NCBI RefSeq assembly: GCF_001956045.1
Contig: NZ_MRTH01000038.1
Span: forward strand, 1-64,000
DNA from: Paenibacillus sp. FSL H7-0331
Lineage (GTDB): Bacteria > Bacillota > Bacilli > Paenibacillales > NBRC-103111
DNA length: 64,000 nt
Direction of reading: 5' to 3'
Shown piece after piece: positions 17,980 to 26,985 of the stretch; position 1 is the stretch's first letter; every line of letters starts with the position of its first letter. The notes under the pieces were generated by a model, which searched no databases, was not told where the DNA came from, and was given only the letters and a program-made list of their open reading frames with translations. The translations under genes were made by a program, and so were the position numbers.

Positions 17980-18634
17980 GATCGAATTCCTGCTCTACCC
18001 ACTCTACGATAGCGTCAACGCCATGACCATCAAACATGTTGGAGAAAATAAACGGGCGATCCCCGCGCATTTTGCGAGTATCCTCTTCCATAACCGTCAA
18101 GCTTGCACCTACATAAGGAGCCAAGTCGATTTTGTTGATGATGAGCATATCCGAGCGGATAATACCAGGGCCGCCTTTACGCGGGATCTTCTCACCTTGA
18201 GCTACGTCGATAATATAAATGAAGCGATCCACCAGCTCCGGACTGAATGCAGCAGCCAGATTGTCACCACCACTTTCGATAAAAATAATATCGAGATGGT
18301 TAAAGCGTTTCTCCAGCTCATCAATGGCCTCAAAGTTCATCGAAGCATCTTCTCTGATCGCTGTATGCGGACAACCTCCGGTTTCTACCCCGATAATACG
18401 ATCTGCAGTTAACGCCTCGGAACGAATTAAAATATTGGCGTCTTCCTTCGTATAAATATCATTCGTGATGACAGCAATACTGTATTTATCGTTCAATCTG
18501 CGCGCGAGCCTCTCCACAAGTGCGGTTTTACCTGATCCTACAGGACCCCCTATACCTATCCGCATGGGACGATCCAAATGACCCTTCTCCGGCGCTTCCC
18601 ACTCATGATGATGATGTGCTCCACCTTGACACAT
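17972..18634 (-). CDS. ureG: Urease accessory GTPase UreG
   Basis: A 220-residue SIMIBI-class GTPase that drives nickel delivery to urease. The P-loop [17 protein letters not shown] (about 27-43), the metal-binding CPH motif within [17 protein letters not shown], the GESGGDN-like [18 protein letters not shown] and the guanine-specificity motif INKIDL are all present. The N-terminus [19 protein letters not shown] is a His-rich extension that could bind nickel; no ureE is present in this cluster. ATG 18634 has AGGAGG 8 nt upstream. It overlaps ureD by 8 bp and follows ureF by 39 bp. Confidence 0.96.
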   Translation of the reverse strand: MCQGGAHHHHEWEAPEKGHLDRPMRIGIGGPVGSGKTALVERLARRLNDKYSIAVITNDIYTKEDANILIRSEALTADRIIGVETGGCPHTAIREDASMNFEAIDELEKRFNHLDIIFIESGGDNLAAAFSPELVDRFIYIIDVAQGEKIPRKGGPGIIRSDMLIINKIDLAPYVGASLTVMEEDTRKMRGDRPFIFSNMFDGHGVDAIVEWVEQEFDHA

Positions 18635-18673
18635 ACGACATTCCTCCTGATTTATAATTATTAAAAGTTGTAG

Positions 18674-19381
18674 TTATGACATAAATAAACGGGAATATAA
18701 ATTTTCGTGCTGCATCATGGCCATTTCTGCCATTGGCGTATTTCCAAAGCCATCCTCGAACGGATCTCCATGCTCAGCTTTCTTCCAGGCCGCCGCTATA
18801 ACAGGCAGCATCTCAGCCAACAAACGTTGACCTTCGGTTTGGCCAATGGACATCAGCCGCAGGCCACTATTGATGCAGGTAAAGGTGCAAGCATATAAAT
18901 ATCCTTCTGCCGCCATCGACAACGGTACCTGTAAATGATAGCTCAGCCAGCCATGAATCAACGGGTGTGTGCCAAAGCACTTCTGCTGGCGGATTGCTTC
19001 CTGGAGCTGACTCCACGGAAGCTCCGGGTAAATCGATAGTCCCAGCTGCTGCAGCCTGCGTCCCATTTTCACTACACCTTCGCGAGTTTCCAATGATGTC
19101 CGCTGCACATGCTGCATCTGATCAATCTTCCACAGCTTTTCCCACTGCTCCTGAGGCGTATACATATATACCGCCTTGACCGCGAGCGCATCGATGGGAG
19201 CCCAGCTCTGAACAAGCATCGTTTCCACATACTCCTTCAGGTGAGCGGACGTGTGCACCCTGCCATTTTGCACAAGGGATTCCAGCCCGAAGGAATGGGA
19301 AAATCCGCCGATTGGCAGGGCAGAATCCAGAAGCTGCACATAGAAGAGCCAATTGGTCATGGGCGGTTGTGCCTGCTGCAA
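18674..19381 (-). CDS. ureF: Urease accessory protein UreF
   Basis: A 235-residue all-helical UreF protein, which gates the UreG GTPase in the UreDFG complex. Family motifs are LLDSALPIGGFSHSFGLESLV near the N-terminus and CINSGLRLMSIGQTEGQ near the C-terminus. The start is TTG 19381 next to GGTGATC; the internal ATG 19360 has no ribosome site. It is separated from ureC by 259 bp filled by a large hairpin element plus two copies of the pre-SD hairpin repeat, although the genes belong to one operon. This suggests that accessory and structural genes are expressed at different levels. Confidence 0.94.
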   Translation of the reverse strand: MQQAQPPMTNWLFYVQLLDSALPIGGFSHSFGLESLVQNGRVHTSAHLKEYVETMLVQSWAPIDALAVKAVYMYTPQEQWEKLWKIDQMQHVQRTSLETREGVVKMGRRLQQLGLSIYPELPWSQLQEAIRQQKCFGTHPLIHGWLSYHLQVPLSMAAEGYLYACTFTCINSGLRLMSIGQTEGQRLLAEMLPVIAAAWKKAEHGDPFEDGFGNTPMAEMAMMQHENLYSRLFMS

Positions 19382-19393
19382 GAGATCACCATC

Positions 19394-19466
19394 CTAAGAG
19401 TTTTGCGTAGCAAAACTTACTTCGTAAGCATCTGCCTATTTTCGCAGAAAATTCACTTCGTATGCC
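19394..19466 (-). repeat. Two pre-Shine-Dalgarno hairpin repeats upstream of ureF
   Basis: The proximal unit (sense) has GCTTACGAAGT, then hairpin AGTTTTGC / GCAAAACT running into CTTAGG before ureF. The distal unit is degenerate (GCATACGAAGTGA) but keeps a hairpin with changed, still complementary arms (ATTTTC / GAAAAT). It lies directly downstream of the large element at 19484-19636. Confidence 0.8.
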
Positions 19467-19483
19467 TGCTGCTTATCAGAAGT

Positions 19484-19636
19484 CCGGTGAAGAACGAGCG
19501 GAGCGGCCAAATGATCCTGGAGAAGCGTAAGCGTTCGCCTTTGAAATCGTGAATAAACCGCTTAATCTCATCCCATTTCACGATTTCAACAGCGATCGGA
19601 AGGATATTTGGCCGTGCAGCGAGACTTATTCACCGG
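19484..19636 (-). repeat. Large paired-arm element in the ureC-ureF gap (copy 1)
   Basis: A 153-bp non-coding element beginning 4 nt after the ureC stop. In the sense direction the terminal arms CCGGTGAATAAG and CTTCACCGG pair. Inside them GGCCAAATATCC pairs with GGATCATTTGGCC (one bulge), and an inner stem GAAATCGTGAA pairs with TTCACGATTTC. A homologous element with different but equally complementary stems lies between urtB and urtC (24823-24983). Confidence 0.8.
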
Positions 19637-19640
19637 AATT

Positions 19641-21383
19641 CTAGAATAAAAAATAACGCTGTGCCATCGGCAAAACCTTGGCTGGCTCGCATGTGATAGC
19701 AGCTCCATCCACCTTGACCTCATAGGTTTCAGGATTTACATCAATCCGAGGTGTCTCTCCATTATGGATCATATCTTTTTTGGTGATAGACCGGCAATTT
19801 TTCACAGGCTCTATCCTTTTTTGCAGTCCCAGCTGTGTGTGAACACCAAGGTCGAAGGCCGCCTGAGAAACAAAGGTAATACATTGATTCAACGCACGCC
19901 CATAAGCACCGAACATCGGACGACTCATGACCGGCTGTGGTGTTGGAATCGAAGCATTGGGGTCCCCCATCTGCGCATAGGCGATCATCCCGCCCTTCAA
20001 TACAGTTTCCGGCTTCACACCAAAAAACATCGGATTCCAGAGTACAAGATCAGCCAGCTTGCCTACTTCCACTGAACCTATCAAATGAGAAACGCCATGT
20101 GTAATTGCCGGGTTGATCGTATATTTGGCAATATAGCGCTTAATACGAAAATTATCCTGATCGTCCGCAGTAACGCCAGCTTGCTGCGGCAGTTCATCCG
20201 GAGCAGGTAAATATCCACGCTGCTGCTTCATTTTATCTGCCGTCTGCCACGTTCTTATAATCACTTCCCCAATCCGTCCCATCGCTTGCGAATCGGAGCT
20301 CAGCATGCTGAACACACCCAAATCATGCAATATATCCTCGGCAGCAATCGTTTCCGGACGAATTCTGGAGTCAGCAAAAGCTACATCCTCAGGGATTCGA
20401 CTATCCAGATGATGACATACCATCAGCATATCGAGATGCTCTTCGATTGTGTTCACCGTGTAAGGTCGGGTCGGATTAGTGGAGGATGGAAGCACGTTCA
20501 GCTCAGCGGAAGCTCTAATAATATCCGGTGCATGCCCTCCACCCGCGCCTTCAGTATGATAAGTGTGAATCGTTCTTCCGCCGATAGCAGCCAGCGTGTC
20601 TTCCACAAAACCGGACTCGTTCAGTGTATCCGTGTGGATCGCCACCTGCACATCGTACTGATCCGCCACCTGCAAGCACGTATCAATCGCAGCCGGAGTC
20701 GTTCCCCAATCCTCATGAAGCTTCAGTCCAATCGCTCCTGCCTCTACCTGCTCGATAAGCGGTTCTGGAAATGATGCATTTCCTTTCCCCGTAAAGCCCA
20801 GGTTCATCGGAAAAGCCTCCGCCGCCTCCAGCATCCGGTGCATATGCCATACACCTGGTGTACAAGTAGTCGCGCTTGTTCCTGCAGCCGGACCTGTACC
20901 ACCACCGATCATCGTCGTAACGCCGGAAGAGAGCGCGGTTTCTATTTGCTGTGGACATATATAATGAATATGAGTATCAATACCACCGGCCGTTATGATC
21001 TTGCCTTCACCGGCGATGACTTCCGTTCCTGCACCAACGATCATATTAGGTTGTACGCCATCCATCAGATCGGGATTGCCCGCTTTACCTATTCCTACTA
21101 TAATACCGTCCTTAATCCCGATATCCGCTTTAACAATTCCCCAATGATCTATAATAATCGCATTGGTAATCAATGTATCCAGAACGCCCTGATCCCTCGT
21201 ATGACGACTGGACTGGCCCATCCCATCGCGTATAACCTTGCCGCCGCCAAACTTGCATTCTTCTCCATAAACGGTGTAGTCCTGCTCAATCTCTGCCCAT
21301 AGCTGCGTATCCGCCAAACGAACGGCATCGCCTGTAGTCGGGCCGAACATTTGTGCATAAGCCTTACGATCCATCTTTGCCAT
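19641..21383 (-). CDS. ureC: Urease subunit alpha
   Basis: A 580-residue catalytic subunit of urease (urea to ammonia and carbamate). Nickel ligands and active-site motifs are visible: HIHYICPQQ, the Lys that is carbamylated in [33 protein letters not shown] and the mobile-flap MVCHHLD with the catalytic His. It is slightly longer than the usual 567-572 residues. ATG 21383 overlaps the end of ureB by 20 bp, and GGAGGG lies 11 nt upstream. The downstream gap to ureF contains two kinds of repeat element. Confidence 0.97.
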   Translation of the reverse strand: MAKMDRKAYAQMFGPTTGDAVRLADTQLWAEIEQDYTVYGEECKFGGGKVIRDGMGQSSRHTRDQGVLDTLITNAIIIDHWGIVKADIGIKDGIIVGIGKAGNPDLMDGVQPNMIVGAGTEVIAGEGKIITAGGIDTHIHYICPQQIETALSSGVTTMIGGGTGPAAGTSATTCTPGVWHMHRMLEAAEAFPMNLGFTGKGNASFPEPLIEQVEAGAIGLKLHEDWGTTPAAIDTCLQVADQYDVQVAIHTDTLNESGFVEDTLAAIGGRTIHTYHTEGAGGGHAPDIIRASAELNVLPSSTNPTRPYTVNTIEEHLDMLMVCHHLDSRIPEDVAFADSRIRPETIAAEDILHDLGVFSMLSSDSQAMGRIGEVIIRTWQTADKMKQQRGYLPAPDELPQQAGVTADDQDNFRIKRYIAKYTINPAITHGVSHLIGSVEVGKLADLVLWNPMFFGVKPETVLKGGMIAYAQMGDPNASIPTPQPVMSRPMFGAYGRALNQCITFVSQAAFDLGVHTQLGLQKRIEPVKNCRSITKKDMIHNGETPRIDVNPETYEVKVDGAAITCEPAKVLPMAQRYFLF

Positions 21384-21753
21384 ACAAGACCGGACCCTCC
21401 TTCCATATATCCAATCGCTGCTTAGTCGCCTCCGTCATCTGCCCATGCGCAGCTTCGCCCTGAGATAAATGATTGAGTCCAAAGGACAGCTTCGCTCCGC
21501 CTAATTCAACAAGCTCCACCGGTTTCTCCTCCCCGGGTTCAAAGCGTACAGCCGTGCCCGCAGCGATACTGAGTCGCATACCGAAGGCAGCCTCTCTGTC
21601 AAAATGAAGCCCGCGGTTCACCTCAAAAAAATGAAAATGCGAACCAACCTGAATCGGCCGATCTCCCATATTCGTTACCAATATACGTATCGTACGTTTT
21701 CCTTTATTCAATTCAATCTCGCCCGCCTTGATGCGATATTCACCAGGAATCAT
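21364..21753 (-). CDS. ureB: Urease subunit beta
   Basis: A 129-residue UreB subunit; family cores are [35 protein letters not shown] and [19 protein letters not shown]. It forms the (UreABC)3 trimer with UreA and UreC. ATG 21753 has AAGGAG 9 nt upstream. It lies 80 bp after ureA and overlaps ureC by 20 bp. Confidence 0.96.
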   Translation of the reverse strand: MIPGEYRIKAGEIELNKGKRTIRILVTNMGDRPIQVGSHFHFFEVNRGLHFDREAAFGMRLSIAAGTAVRFEPGEEKPVELVELGGAKLSFGLNHLSQGEAAHGQMTEATKQRLDIWKEGPVLYGKDGS

Positions 21754-21833
21754 GGCAGTTCGCTCCTTTATCAGAAAATCAGAATGGTTGAATTGGAGTT
21801 AATTGTGTTCCTTCATCATTAAAAGGTACAGCC

Positions 21834-22142
21834 TTAACCATGACCAATAGGCTGATGCACCGTAACAAGCTTGGTCCCATCGGGAAAGGTTGCTTCTACC
21901 TGTACCTCATGGATCATTTCAGGGACACCTTCCATCACTTGGTCCACTTTCAATACCTTCGTACCAAATTGCATCAGCTCCGCAACGGTCATTCCGTCTC
22001 GGGCACCTTCCATAATTTCCGATGTAATCAAAGCTATGCTCTCTGGATAATTCAATTTAAGACCCCGATTCAACCGCCTTCGGGCAAGATCTGCCGCTAC
22101 CGTTATCAGCAGCTTTTCCTTTTCTCTTTCCGTTAAATGCAT
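21834..22142 (-). CDS. ureA: Urease subunit gamma
   Basis: A 102-residue UreA subunit, the usual length. Family motifs are [40 protein letters not shown] and [19 protein letters not shown] 22142 has AAGGAGG 10 nt upstream; the open frame to 22166 adds residues foreign to the family. It is the first gene of the ure operon, divergent from urtA across a 402-bp control region that holds both promoters and a GlnR/TnrA-type box. Confidence 0.96.
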   Translation of the reverse strand: MHLTEREKEKLLITVAADLARRRLNRGLKLNYPESIALITSEIMEGARDGMTVAELMQFGTKVLKVDQVMEGVPEMIHEVQVEATFPDGTKLVTVHQPIGHG

Positions 22143-22227
22143 TCCAGGTGAACCTCCTTCACACAAAACCTCGATGTGGCAAATAACATAACATGATAAA
22201 GGCGAATAATTAACATTTAATACGTTT

Positions 22228-22256
22228 ATTATATTCGCAATCTAATCTGCTGTAAA
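22228..22256 (-). promoter_or_regulatory. Predicted sigma-A promoter of the ure operon
   Basis: Minus-strand TTTACA (-35, 22256-22251), 17-bp spacer, TATAAT (-10, 22233-22228), about 85 bp before the ureA start. No GlnR-type box overlaps it. The nearest one lies about 130 bp further upstream, at the urtA promoter. Confidence 0.6.
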
Positions 22257-22383
22257 TCATCAACATCCATTTTCTTATGTACTCAATGATCAATCTTCCG
22301 TATTTCAACGGTTTTTACGAGCCGTTTTAGCGAAAAAGTCGAATTATGTAAGATAATTTATCCAATTTATTCAAGTTATTTTA

Positions 22384-22400
22384 TGTTATTTATATTGACA
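22384..22400. promoter_or_regulatory. GlnR/TnrA-type binding site
   Basis: TGTTATTTATATTGACA is a perfect match to the 17-bp GlnR/TnrA consensus TGTNA-N7-TNACA. Its right half is also the urtA -35 TTGACA. In Bacillales these regulators control ammonium assimilation, urease and urea or nucleobase uptake. Overlap with the -35 favours repression under nitrogen excess (inference). Confidence 0.75.
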
Positions 22401-22424
22401 TATATATTACATTTAAATTATCAT
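22395..22424 (+). promoter_or_regulatory. Predicted urtA promoter
   Basis: TTGACA (22395-22400), 18-bp spacer, TATCAT (22419-22424), about 120 bp before the urtA start. It overlaps the GlnR/TnrA-type box. The rest of the 22143-22544 gap is AT-rich without further recognised features. Confidence 0.55.
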
Positions 22425-22544
22425 GATAAACGTGAACTAACATCAATTGCATCGATTAGACAGAAAAAATTCTGGTTTCAGATCAGAAATCATGTTACAT
22501 GTTAGTATTCATCACATTCAGTATATTTAAAAGGAGTGGATGGA

Positions 22545-23813
22545 ATGTTGGCAAAAAGAAAAGGGATCAACGTTTTAATGGCAGTAAGTATGTCGCTCAC
22601 CGTATTACTGGCAGGATGTGCTACTCAGACACAGCCGGCAGCAGCTCCAGCGGCAACTACAACGGCCGAAGCCAAACCGGAAGCAGGTAAAGATGAAGCG
22701 ATCCCTGTAGGCATTCTACATTCACTCACAGGAACGATGTCCATCAGTGAAGTATCCGTTAAAGATGCGGAAATGATGGCGATTGAAGAGATTAACAAAG
22801 CTGGGGGCGTACTTGGAAAACAATTAAAACCGATTGTCGAGGATGGGGCATCCGATTGGCCGACATTCGCAGAGAAAACGAAAAAATTACTGCAAAAAGA
22901 CAAAGCAGCCGTTATTTTCGGAGGCTGGACCTCCTCCAGTCGTAAGGCCGTACTTCCTGTCGTTGAACAAAACAAAGGACTTTTCTTCTATCCGGTTCAA
23001 TATGAAGGCTTGGAATCATCCCCTTACATCTTCTACACAGGTGCAACGACTAACCAGCAAATCGTACCCGCAGTAACCTGGCTGCTGCAAAACAAGGGCA
23101 AGAAGTTTTTCCTCTTAGGCTCTGACTACGTCTTCCCAAGAACTGCCAACAAAATCATCAAGGAACAGCTGAAAGCTGAAGGCGGCGAAACGGTTGCCGA
23201 AGAGTACACTCCACTCGGACATACCGACTACAATACAATTATTAGCAAAATCAAAAAAGATAAACCCGACGTCATTTTCAATACCCTGAATGGTGATAGC
23301 AACGTAGCTTTCTTCAAACAATTGAAGGATGCCGGTATCAGCGCCAAGGATTTGACTACGTTATCGGTCAGTATCGCCGAAGAAGAAATTCGCGGCATCG
23401 GCGCTTCTGTATTGGAAGGGCACTATGCAGCATGGAACTATTATCAAACAACCGATACACCGGAGAACAAAAAATTCGTTGAAGCCTACAAAGCCAAATA
23501 CGGCAAAGACCGCGTGACCGACGATCCGATTGAAGCAGGTTACTTTGGTGTTTATTTATGGGCTGAAGCTGTGAAAAAAGCGGGCTCCTTCGATGTGGAA
23601 AAAGTAAAGACAGCAGCTAAAGGTCTTGAATTCAATGCTCCTGGCGGTAAAGTCATGATCGATGGCGACAATCAGCACGTATACAAAACTGTTCGAATCG
23701 GTCAGGTTCAAGCTGACGGACAATTTAAAGAAGTATGGAACTCCGGCAAGCCTGTCAAACCTGATCCATTCCTTAAAACTTACCCATGGGGCGCAGAGGT
23801 GACCAAGAAATAA
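22545..23813 (+). CDS. urtA: Urea ABC transporter substrate-binding lipoprotein UrtA
   Basis: A 422-residue periplasmic-binding-type protein of the Leu/Ile/Val family, urea-specific branch. ATG 22545 has AAAGGAG 8 nt upstream; the GTG nine bases earlier overlaps that site. The lipoprotein signal ends with lipobox LLAGC (Cys26), followed by an Ala/Thr-rich linker. UrtA features include [41 protein letters not shown] and [15 protein letters not shown]. It captures urea outside the membrane for the UrtBC permease and UrtDE ATPases encoded next. A terminator-like hairpin after it would keep binding protein in excess over the membrane parts. Confidence 0.95.
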   Translation: MLAKRKGINVLMAVSMSLTVLLAGCATQTQPAAAPAATTTAEAKPEAGKDEAIPVGILHSLTGTMSISEVSVKDAEMMAIEEINKAGGVLGKQLKPIVEDGASDWPTFAEKTKKLLQKDKAAVIFGGWTSSSRKAVLPVVEQNKGLFFYPVQYEGLESSPYIFYTGATTNQQIVPAVTWLLQNKGKKFFLLGSDYVFPRTANKIIKEQLKAEGGETVAEEYTPLGHTDYNTIISKIKKDKPDVIFNTLNGDSNVAFFKQLKDAGISAKDLTTLSVSIAEEEIRGIGASVLEGHYAAWNYYQTTDTPENKKFVEAYKAKYGKDRVTDDPIEAGYFGVYLWAEAVKKAGSFDVEKVKTAAKGLEFNAPGGKVMIDGDNQHVYKTVRIGQVQADGQFKEVWNSGKPVKPDPFLKTYPWGAEVTKK

Positions 23814-23860
23814 TGAAACATGCTCCATCCGTGGATTAACCGGGTACGACATTCTAAATT

Positions 23861-23893
23861 AGGACTGCCCGCTTAGGGCAGTCCTGCATTTTA
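23861..23893 (+). terminator. Partial terminator between urtA and urtB
   Basis: A perfect 10-bp stem AGGACTGCCC / GGGCAGTCCT with a 5-nt loop followed by GCATTTTAT. The short T-run and position inside the operon suggest attenuation that raises urtA over urtBCDE. Confidence 0.7.
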
Positions 23894-23911
23894 TAAGGGA
23901 GGCTGACTCCG

Positions 23912-24817
23912 ATGGGCTTGTTACTGCTCCAACTTTTTAACGGTATTAGCTTAAGCTCCATTCTCTTGCTCATTGCACTCGGACTCGCGATTACGTTCGG
24001 ACTTATGAATGTCATTAATATGGCCCATGGGGAGTTTATCATGATTGGCGCCTATATGGCTTATACGATCCAGCAAATCTTTCAGAAATATGTGCCTGCA
24101 TCAGCGTTCGGCTGGTATTTTATCATTTCGATCTTTGTTGCCTTTGGTGTGGCGTTTGTAATTGGTTGGCTGCTCGAAGTGACGCTCATTCGTTTTCTGT
24201 ACGGCAGACCACTCGACAGCCTGCTCGCAACCTGGGGCGTCAGCCTCGTCCTGCAGCAGCTGGCAAGGCAGATTTTTGGTGCTCCTAACGTGGCTGTCAA
24301 GGCTCCTGAATGGCTCGAAGGCGGTCTTGCACTCGGTACGGACCTGATGCTTCCATACAAAAGATTGTTCATCATCGGGCTTGTTATCGTCTGCATTACC
24401 ATTATTTATTTGTATCAGTACCACAGTCGCGGCGGACGCAATATGCAGGCCGTTATGCAAAATCGTAGTATGGCTTCCTGCCTCGGGATCTCCACACGCC
24501 GCATCGACGGTCAGGCGTTTGCTTTTGGCTCCGGTATGGCGGGGATCGCCGGCTGCGCACTCACCTTGGTCGGACCTATAGGACCTACAATCGGCACCTA
24601 TTATATTGTCGACGCCTTTATGGTTGTTGTTCTTGGTGGTATCGGCAAAATCATTAGTACCATTGCCGGCGCTCTGGGCATCGGTGTGCTTAGCACCGTA
24701 TTCGAGTATACAACCAGCGCTACCTTAGGCAAGGTTATTGTCTTCACCCTTATTATTGCATTCCTGCAATGGAAGCCTTCAGGTCTGGTTACGATGAAAT
24801 CGCGGGCTTTGGATTAG
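23912..24817 (+). CDS. urtB: Urea ABC transporter permease UrtB
   Basis: A 301-residue permease of the LivH type with about eight membrane segments. Typical motifs are GLAITFGLMNVINMAHGEFIMIGAYMA (first half), ATWGVSLVLQQLARQIFGAPN and the EAA-like FGSGMAGIAGCALTLVGPIGP. With UrtC it forms the urea channel. ATG 23912 has GGGAGG 9 nt upstream. The large paired-arm element begins 6 nt after its stop, in the gap before urtC. Confidence 0.94.
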   Translation: MGLLLLQLFNGISLSSILLLIALGLAITFGLMNVINMAHGEFIMIGAYMAYTIQQIFQKYVPASAFGWYFIISIFVAFGVAFVIGWLLEVTLIRFLYGRPLDSLLATWGVSLVLQQLARQIFGAPNVAVKAPEWLEGGLALGTDLMLPYKRLFIIGLVIVCITIIYLYQYHSRGGRNMQAVMQNRSMASCLGISTRRIDGQAFAFGSGMAGIAGCALTLVGPIGPTIGTYYIVDAFMVVVLGGIGKIISTIAGALGIGVLSTVFEYTTSATLGKVIVFTLIIAFLQWKPSGLVTMKSRALD

Positions 24818-24822
24818 AGGAT

Positions 24823-24983
24823 TCGGTGAATAAGTGCCGCTGCGTGTCCAAATATCCTTCCGATCGCTGTTGTTTCCGTATTTTTTGATTTTATAAGATA
24901 TTTAGCGGTAAAAAGTACGGAAACAAAGGCGAACGCTGACGCTTCTACAGGATCATTTGGACTCTCCGCTCTTTATTCACTGG
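24823..24983 (+). repeat. Large paired-arm element in the urtB-urtC gap (copy 2)
   Basis: A 161-bp element homologous to 19484-19636, in the sense direction. Terminal arms TCGGTGAATAAG and CTTTATTCACTGG pair. GTCCAAATATCC pairs with GGATCATTTGGAC. The inner stem TGTTTCCGTA pairs with TACGGAAACA. Compared with the ureF copy, the second stem shows a compensatory base-pair change and the inner stem is replaced on both sides. Confidence 0.8.
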
Positions 24984-25004
24984 ATTTTAAGAGGAAATAA
25001 ATAA

Positions 25005-25044
25005 ATGCTTACGAAGTCAGTTTTGCTACGCAAAACTCTTAGGA
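25005..25044 (+). repeat. Pre-Shine-Dalgarno hairpin repeat upstream of urtC
   Basis: ATGCTTACGAAGTC, then hairpin AGTTTTGC-TAC-GCAAAACT, then CTTAGGAG, which is the urtC ribosome site. A single copy, directly downstream of the large element, as before ureF. Confidence 0.85.
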
Positions 25045-25053
25045 GTTGATAAA

Positions 25054-26181
25054 ATGGCCATCACCAACACGAAGATGAAAATTGTATTTACCGTCATCCT
25101 GCTCGCCGTGATGCTGGCGGCGCCGATGTTTTTATCAGAGTTCAGACTCTCACTCTTGGGCAAATTTCTGTGCTACGCCATTATCGCCATGGGGCTTGAT
25201 CTGATTTGGGGCTACACGGGCATTCTTAGTTTAGGGCACGGTGTTTATTTTGGACTTGGAGCTTATTGTATGGCGATGCACTTGAAGCTCGTTGCTTCGC
25301 ATGGAGAGCTTCCTGACTTCATGTCGTGGAGCGGAGTTGATCAGCTTCCGTGGTTCTGGGCGCCTTTTCAATCGGCTGGAATTACTCTATTACTCGCGAT
25401 TTTGGTTCCTGTAGCCGTAGCGTTCGTCCTTGGATATTTGACCTTTCGCAATCGAATTAAAGGCTCTTTTTTCGCTATTCTCTCACAAGCTCTTGTTATC
25501 ATTACCGTTACATTGTTTGTCGGTCAACAAGGCTATACCGGAGGGACGAACGGCTTAACCAACTTTGAAACGTTTCTCGGGATGAATGTTGGTGAGCCAT
25601 CGACAAAATTGATTTTTTACTACATTACCGCCTTCGTCGTCATCGGAACTCTGATTCTGTGTCAATGGATGGTCTCCAGTCGTCTTGGCAAAATTCTCGT
25701 CGCCATTCGTGATGCCGAGAACCGTGTACGCTTTATCGGGTACAATCCGGTTACGTACAAAGTGTTCATTTACTGCTTTTCCGCCGCTCTTTCCGGATTG
25801 GCAGGCATCCTGTTTGTCTTACAGGAAGGCATCGTCTCCCCGGCCCAGATGGGCATCGTTCCATCGATTGAAATGGTGCTGTGGGTAGCTATTGGAGGAC
25901 GTGGCACGGTATACGGTGCTGTACTCGGTGCTGTGATTACCAACTCGGCGAAAACCTCTTTCAGCGAAGCTTATCCTGAGTGGTGGCCGATTATTCTCGG
26001 TACGATGTTCATTGTTGCCGTACTCTTTTTCCCAAAAGGACTTGTCGGTACCATTCAAGACTATTGTGAAAAATGGGGCTTATATCCGTTCAAAAAATCG
26101 AATCTGCTGAAATCATCATCTTCCTTGGCCAAATATACAGAGCTGCAAAGCGATAAAGAGCCCGCTCGCACGACCAAGTAA
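25054..26181 (+). CDS. urtC: Urea ABC transporter permease UrtC
   Basis: A 375-residue LivM-type permease, partner of UrtB. The first membrane segment is at about residues 8-28; motifs are GLDLIWGYTGILSLGHGVYFGLG, SQALVIITVTLFVGQQGYTGGTNGLT, DAENRVRFIGYNPVTYKVF and the EAA-like ALSGLAGILFVLQEGIVSP. A charged cytoplasmic tail ends the protein. ATG 25054 has TAGGAG 9 nt upstream, immediately after the hairpin repeat. It is followed by urtD after 27 bp. Confidence 0.94.
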   Translation: MAITNTKMKIVFTVILLAVMLAAPMFLSEFRLSLLGKFLCYAIIAMGLDLIWGYTGILSLGHGVYFGLGAYCMAMHLKLVASHGELPDFMSWSGVDQLPWFWAPFQSAGITLLLAILVPVAVAFVLGYLTFRNRIKGSFFAILSQALVIITVTLFVGQQGYTGGTNGLTNFETFLGMNVGEPSTKLIFYYITAFVVIGTLILCQWMVSSRLGKILVAIRDAENRVRFIGYNPVTYKVFIYCFSAALSGLAGILFVLQEGIVSPAQMGIVPSIEMVLWVAIGGRGTVYGAVLGAVITNSAKTSFSEAYPEWWPIILGTMFIVAVLFFPKGLVGTIQDYCEKWGLYPFKKSNLLKSSSSLAKYTELQSDKEPARTTK

Positions 26182-26208
26182 AAAAACTCTAAGGAGGTTG
26201 TTCCCAGG

Positions 26209-26985
26209 ATGGAAACATCACCAAGAAAAGAAACAGCTGGCGAATTGGTCCGTATTGAACAGTTAGAGGTAGATTTCGATGGCTTCAAAGCCATTCGTGG
26301 ACTAGACTTCTCTCTCTCATCCGGTGAGCTGCGTTTCCTGATCGGACCCAACGGCGCCGGCAAAACGACATTGCTTGACGTTTTATGCGGCAAGGTTAAG
26401 CCTTCAAAAGGGAAAGTATTGTTTCGCAACCACGTGGATCTGACTAAACATCAGGAGCACCAGATCGCGCAGCTTGGAATTGGGCGTAAATTCCAGGCTC
26501 CCTCCATCTTCGTTACGTTAACGGTATTGGAAAATCTGCTTTTGTCCATGCGACAAAAACGCGGTCTGCTCAGTTCACTTATTGCTCAAACGACTGTCGA
26601 GCAGCGCGAACGCATGAAATATTACTTGCATATGATCGGACTGGAGAAAAAGTCCAAGGATAAAGCAGGCTCACTCTCCCATGGTGAGAAGCAGTGGCTG
26701 GAGATCGGGATGCTGCTCATTCAGCAGCCTGAACTTCTGCTGCTTGATGAGCCAGCCGCCGGAATGACAGACAGTGAGACCGAGAAAACAGGTGAGCTGC
26801 TGCACAAGATCAGCGATCAACAAACCATTATCGTCGTCGAGCATGACATGGACTTTGTCCGACAATTTGCCAAAACCGTTACGGTCATGCATGAAGGCTC
26901 TGTACTTTGCGAAGGTACGATGCAGGAAGTTCAAAATGATGATAAGGTTGCCGAGGTTTATTTGGGAAGGCGGGGTGAGCGATAA
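26209..26985 (+). CDS. urtD: Urea ABC transporter ATPase UrtD
   Basis: A 258-residue LivG-type ATP-binding subunit. Walker A is IGPNGAGKTT (about 45), the Q-loop lies in KFQAPSIFVTLTVLENL, the signature is LSHGEKQWLEIG, and Walker B is LLLLDEPAAGMT; the H-loop is VVEHDMDF. The QAPSIF and LSHGEKQWLEIGM forms are typical of UrtD. ATG 26209 follows AAGGAGG at 11 nt, in a sequence that retains only the 3' arm of the hairpin repeat (AAAACTCTAAGGAGG). The stop shares its last base with the urtE start (TAATG). Confidence 0.95.
   Translation: METSPRKETAGELVRIEQLEVDFDGFKAIRGLDFSLSSGELRFLIGPNGAGKTTLLDVLCGKVKPSKGKVLFRNHVDLTKHQEHQIAQLGIGRKFQAPSIFVTLTVLENLLLSMRQKRGLLSSLIAQTTVEQRERMKYYLHMIGLEKKSKDKAGSLSHGEKQWLEIGMLLIQQPELLLLDEPAAGMTDSETEKTGELLHKISDQQTIIVVEHDMDFVRQFAKTVTVMHEGSVLCEGTMQEVQNDDKVAEVYLGRRGER

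Noticed and set aside
22143..22260. A second GlnR/TnrA box at the ure promoter (TGTAAATCATCAACA)
   Set aside because: The half-site spacing and bases do not fit TGTNA-N7-TNACA.
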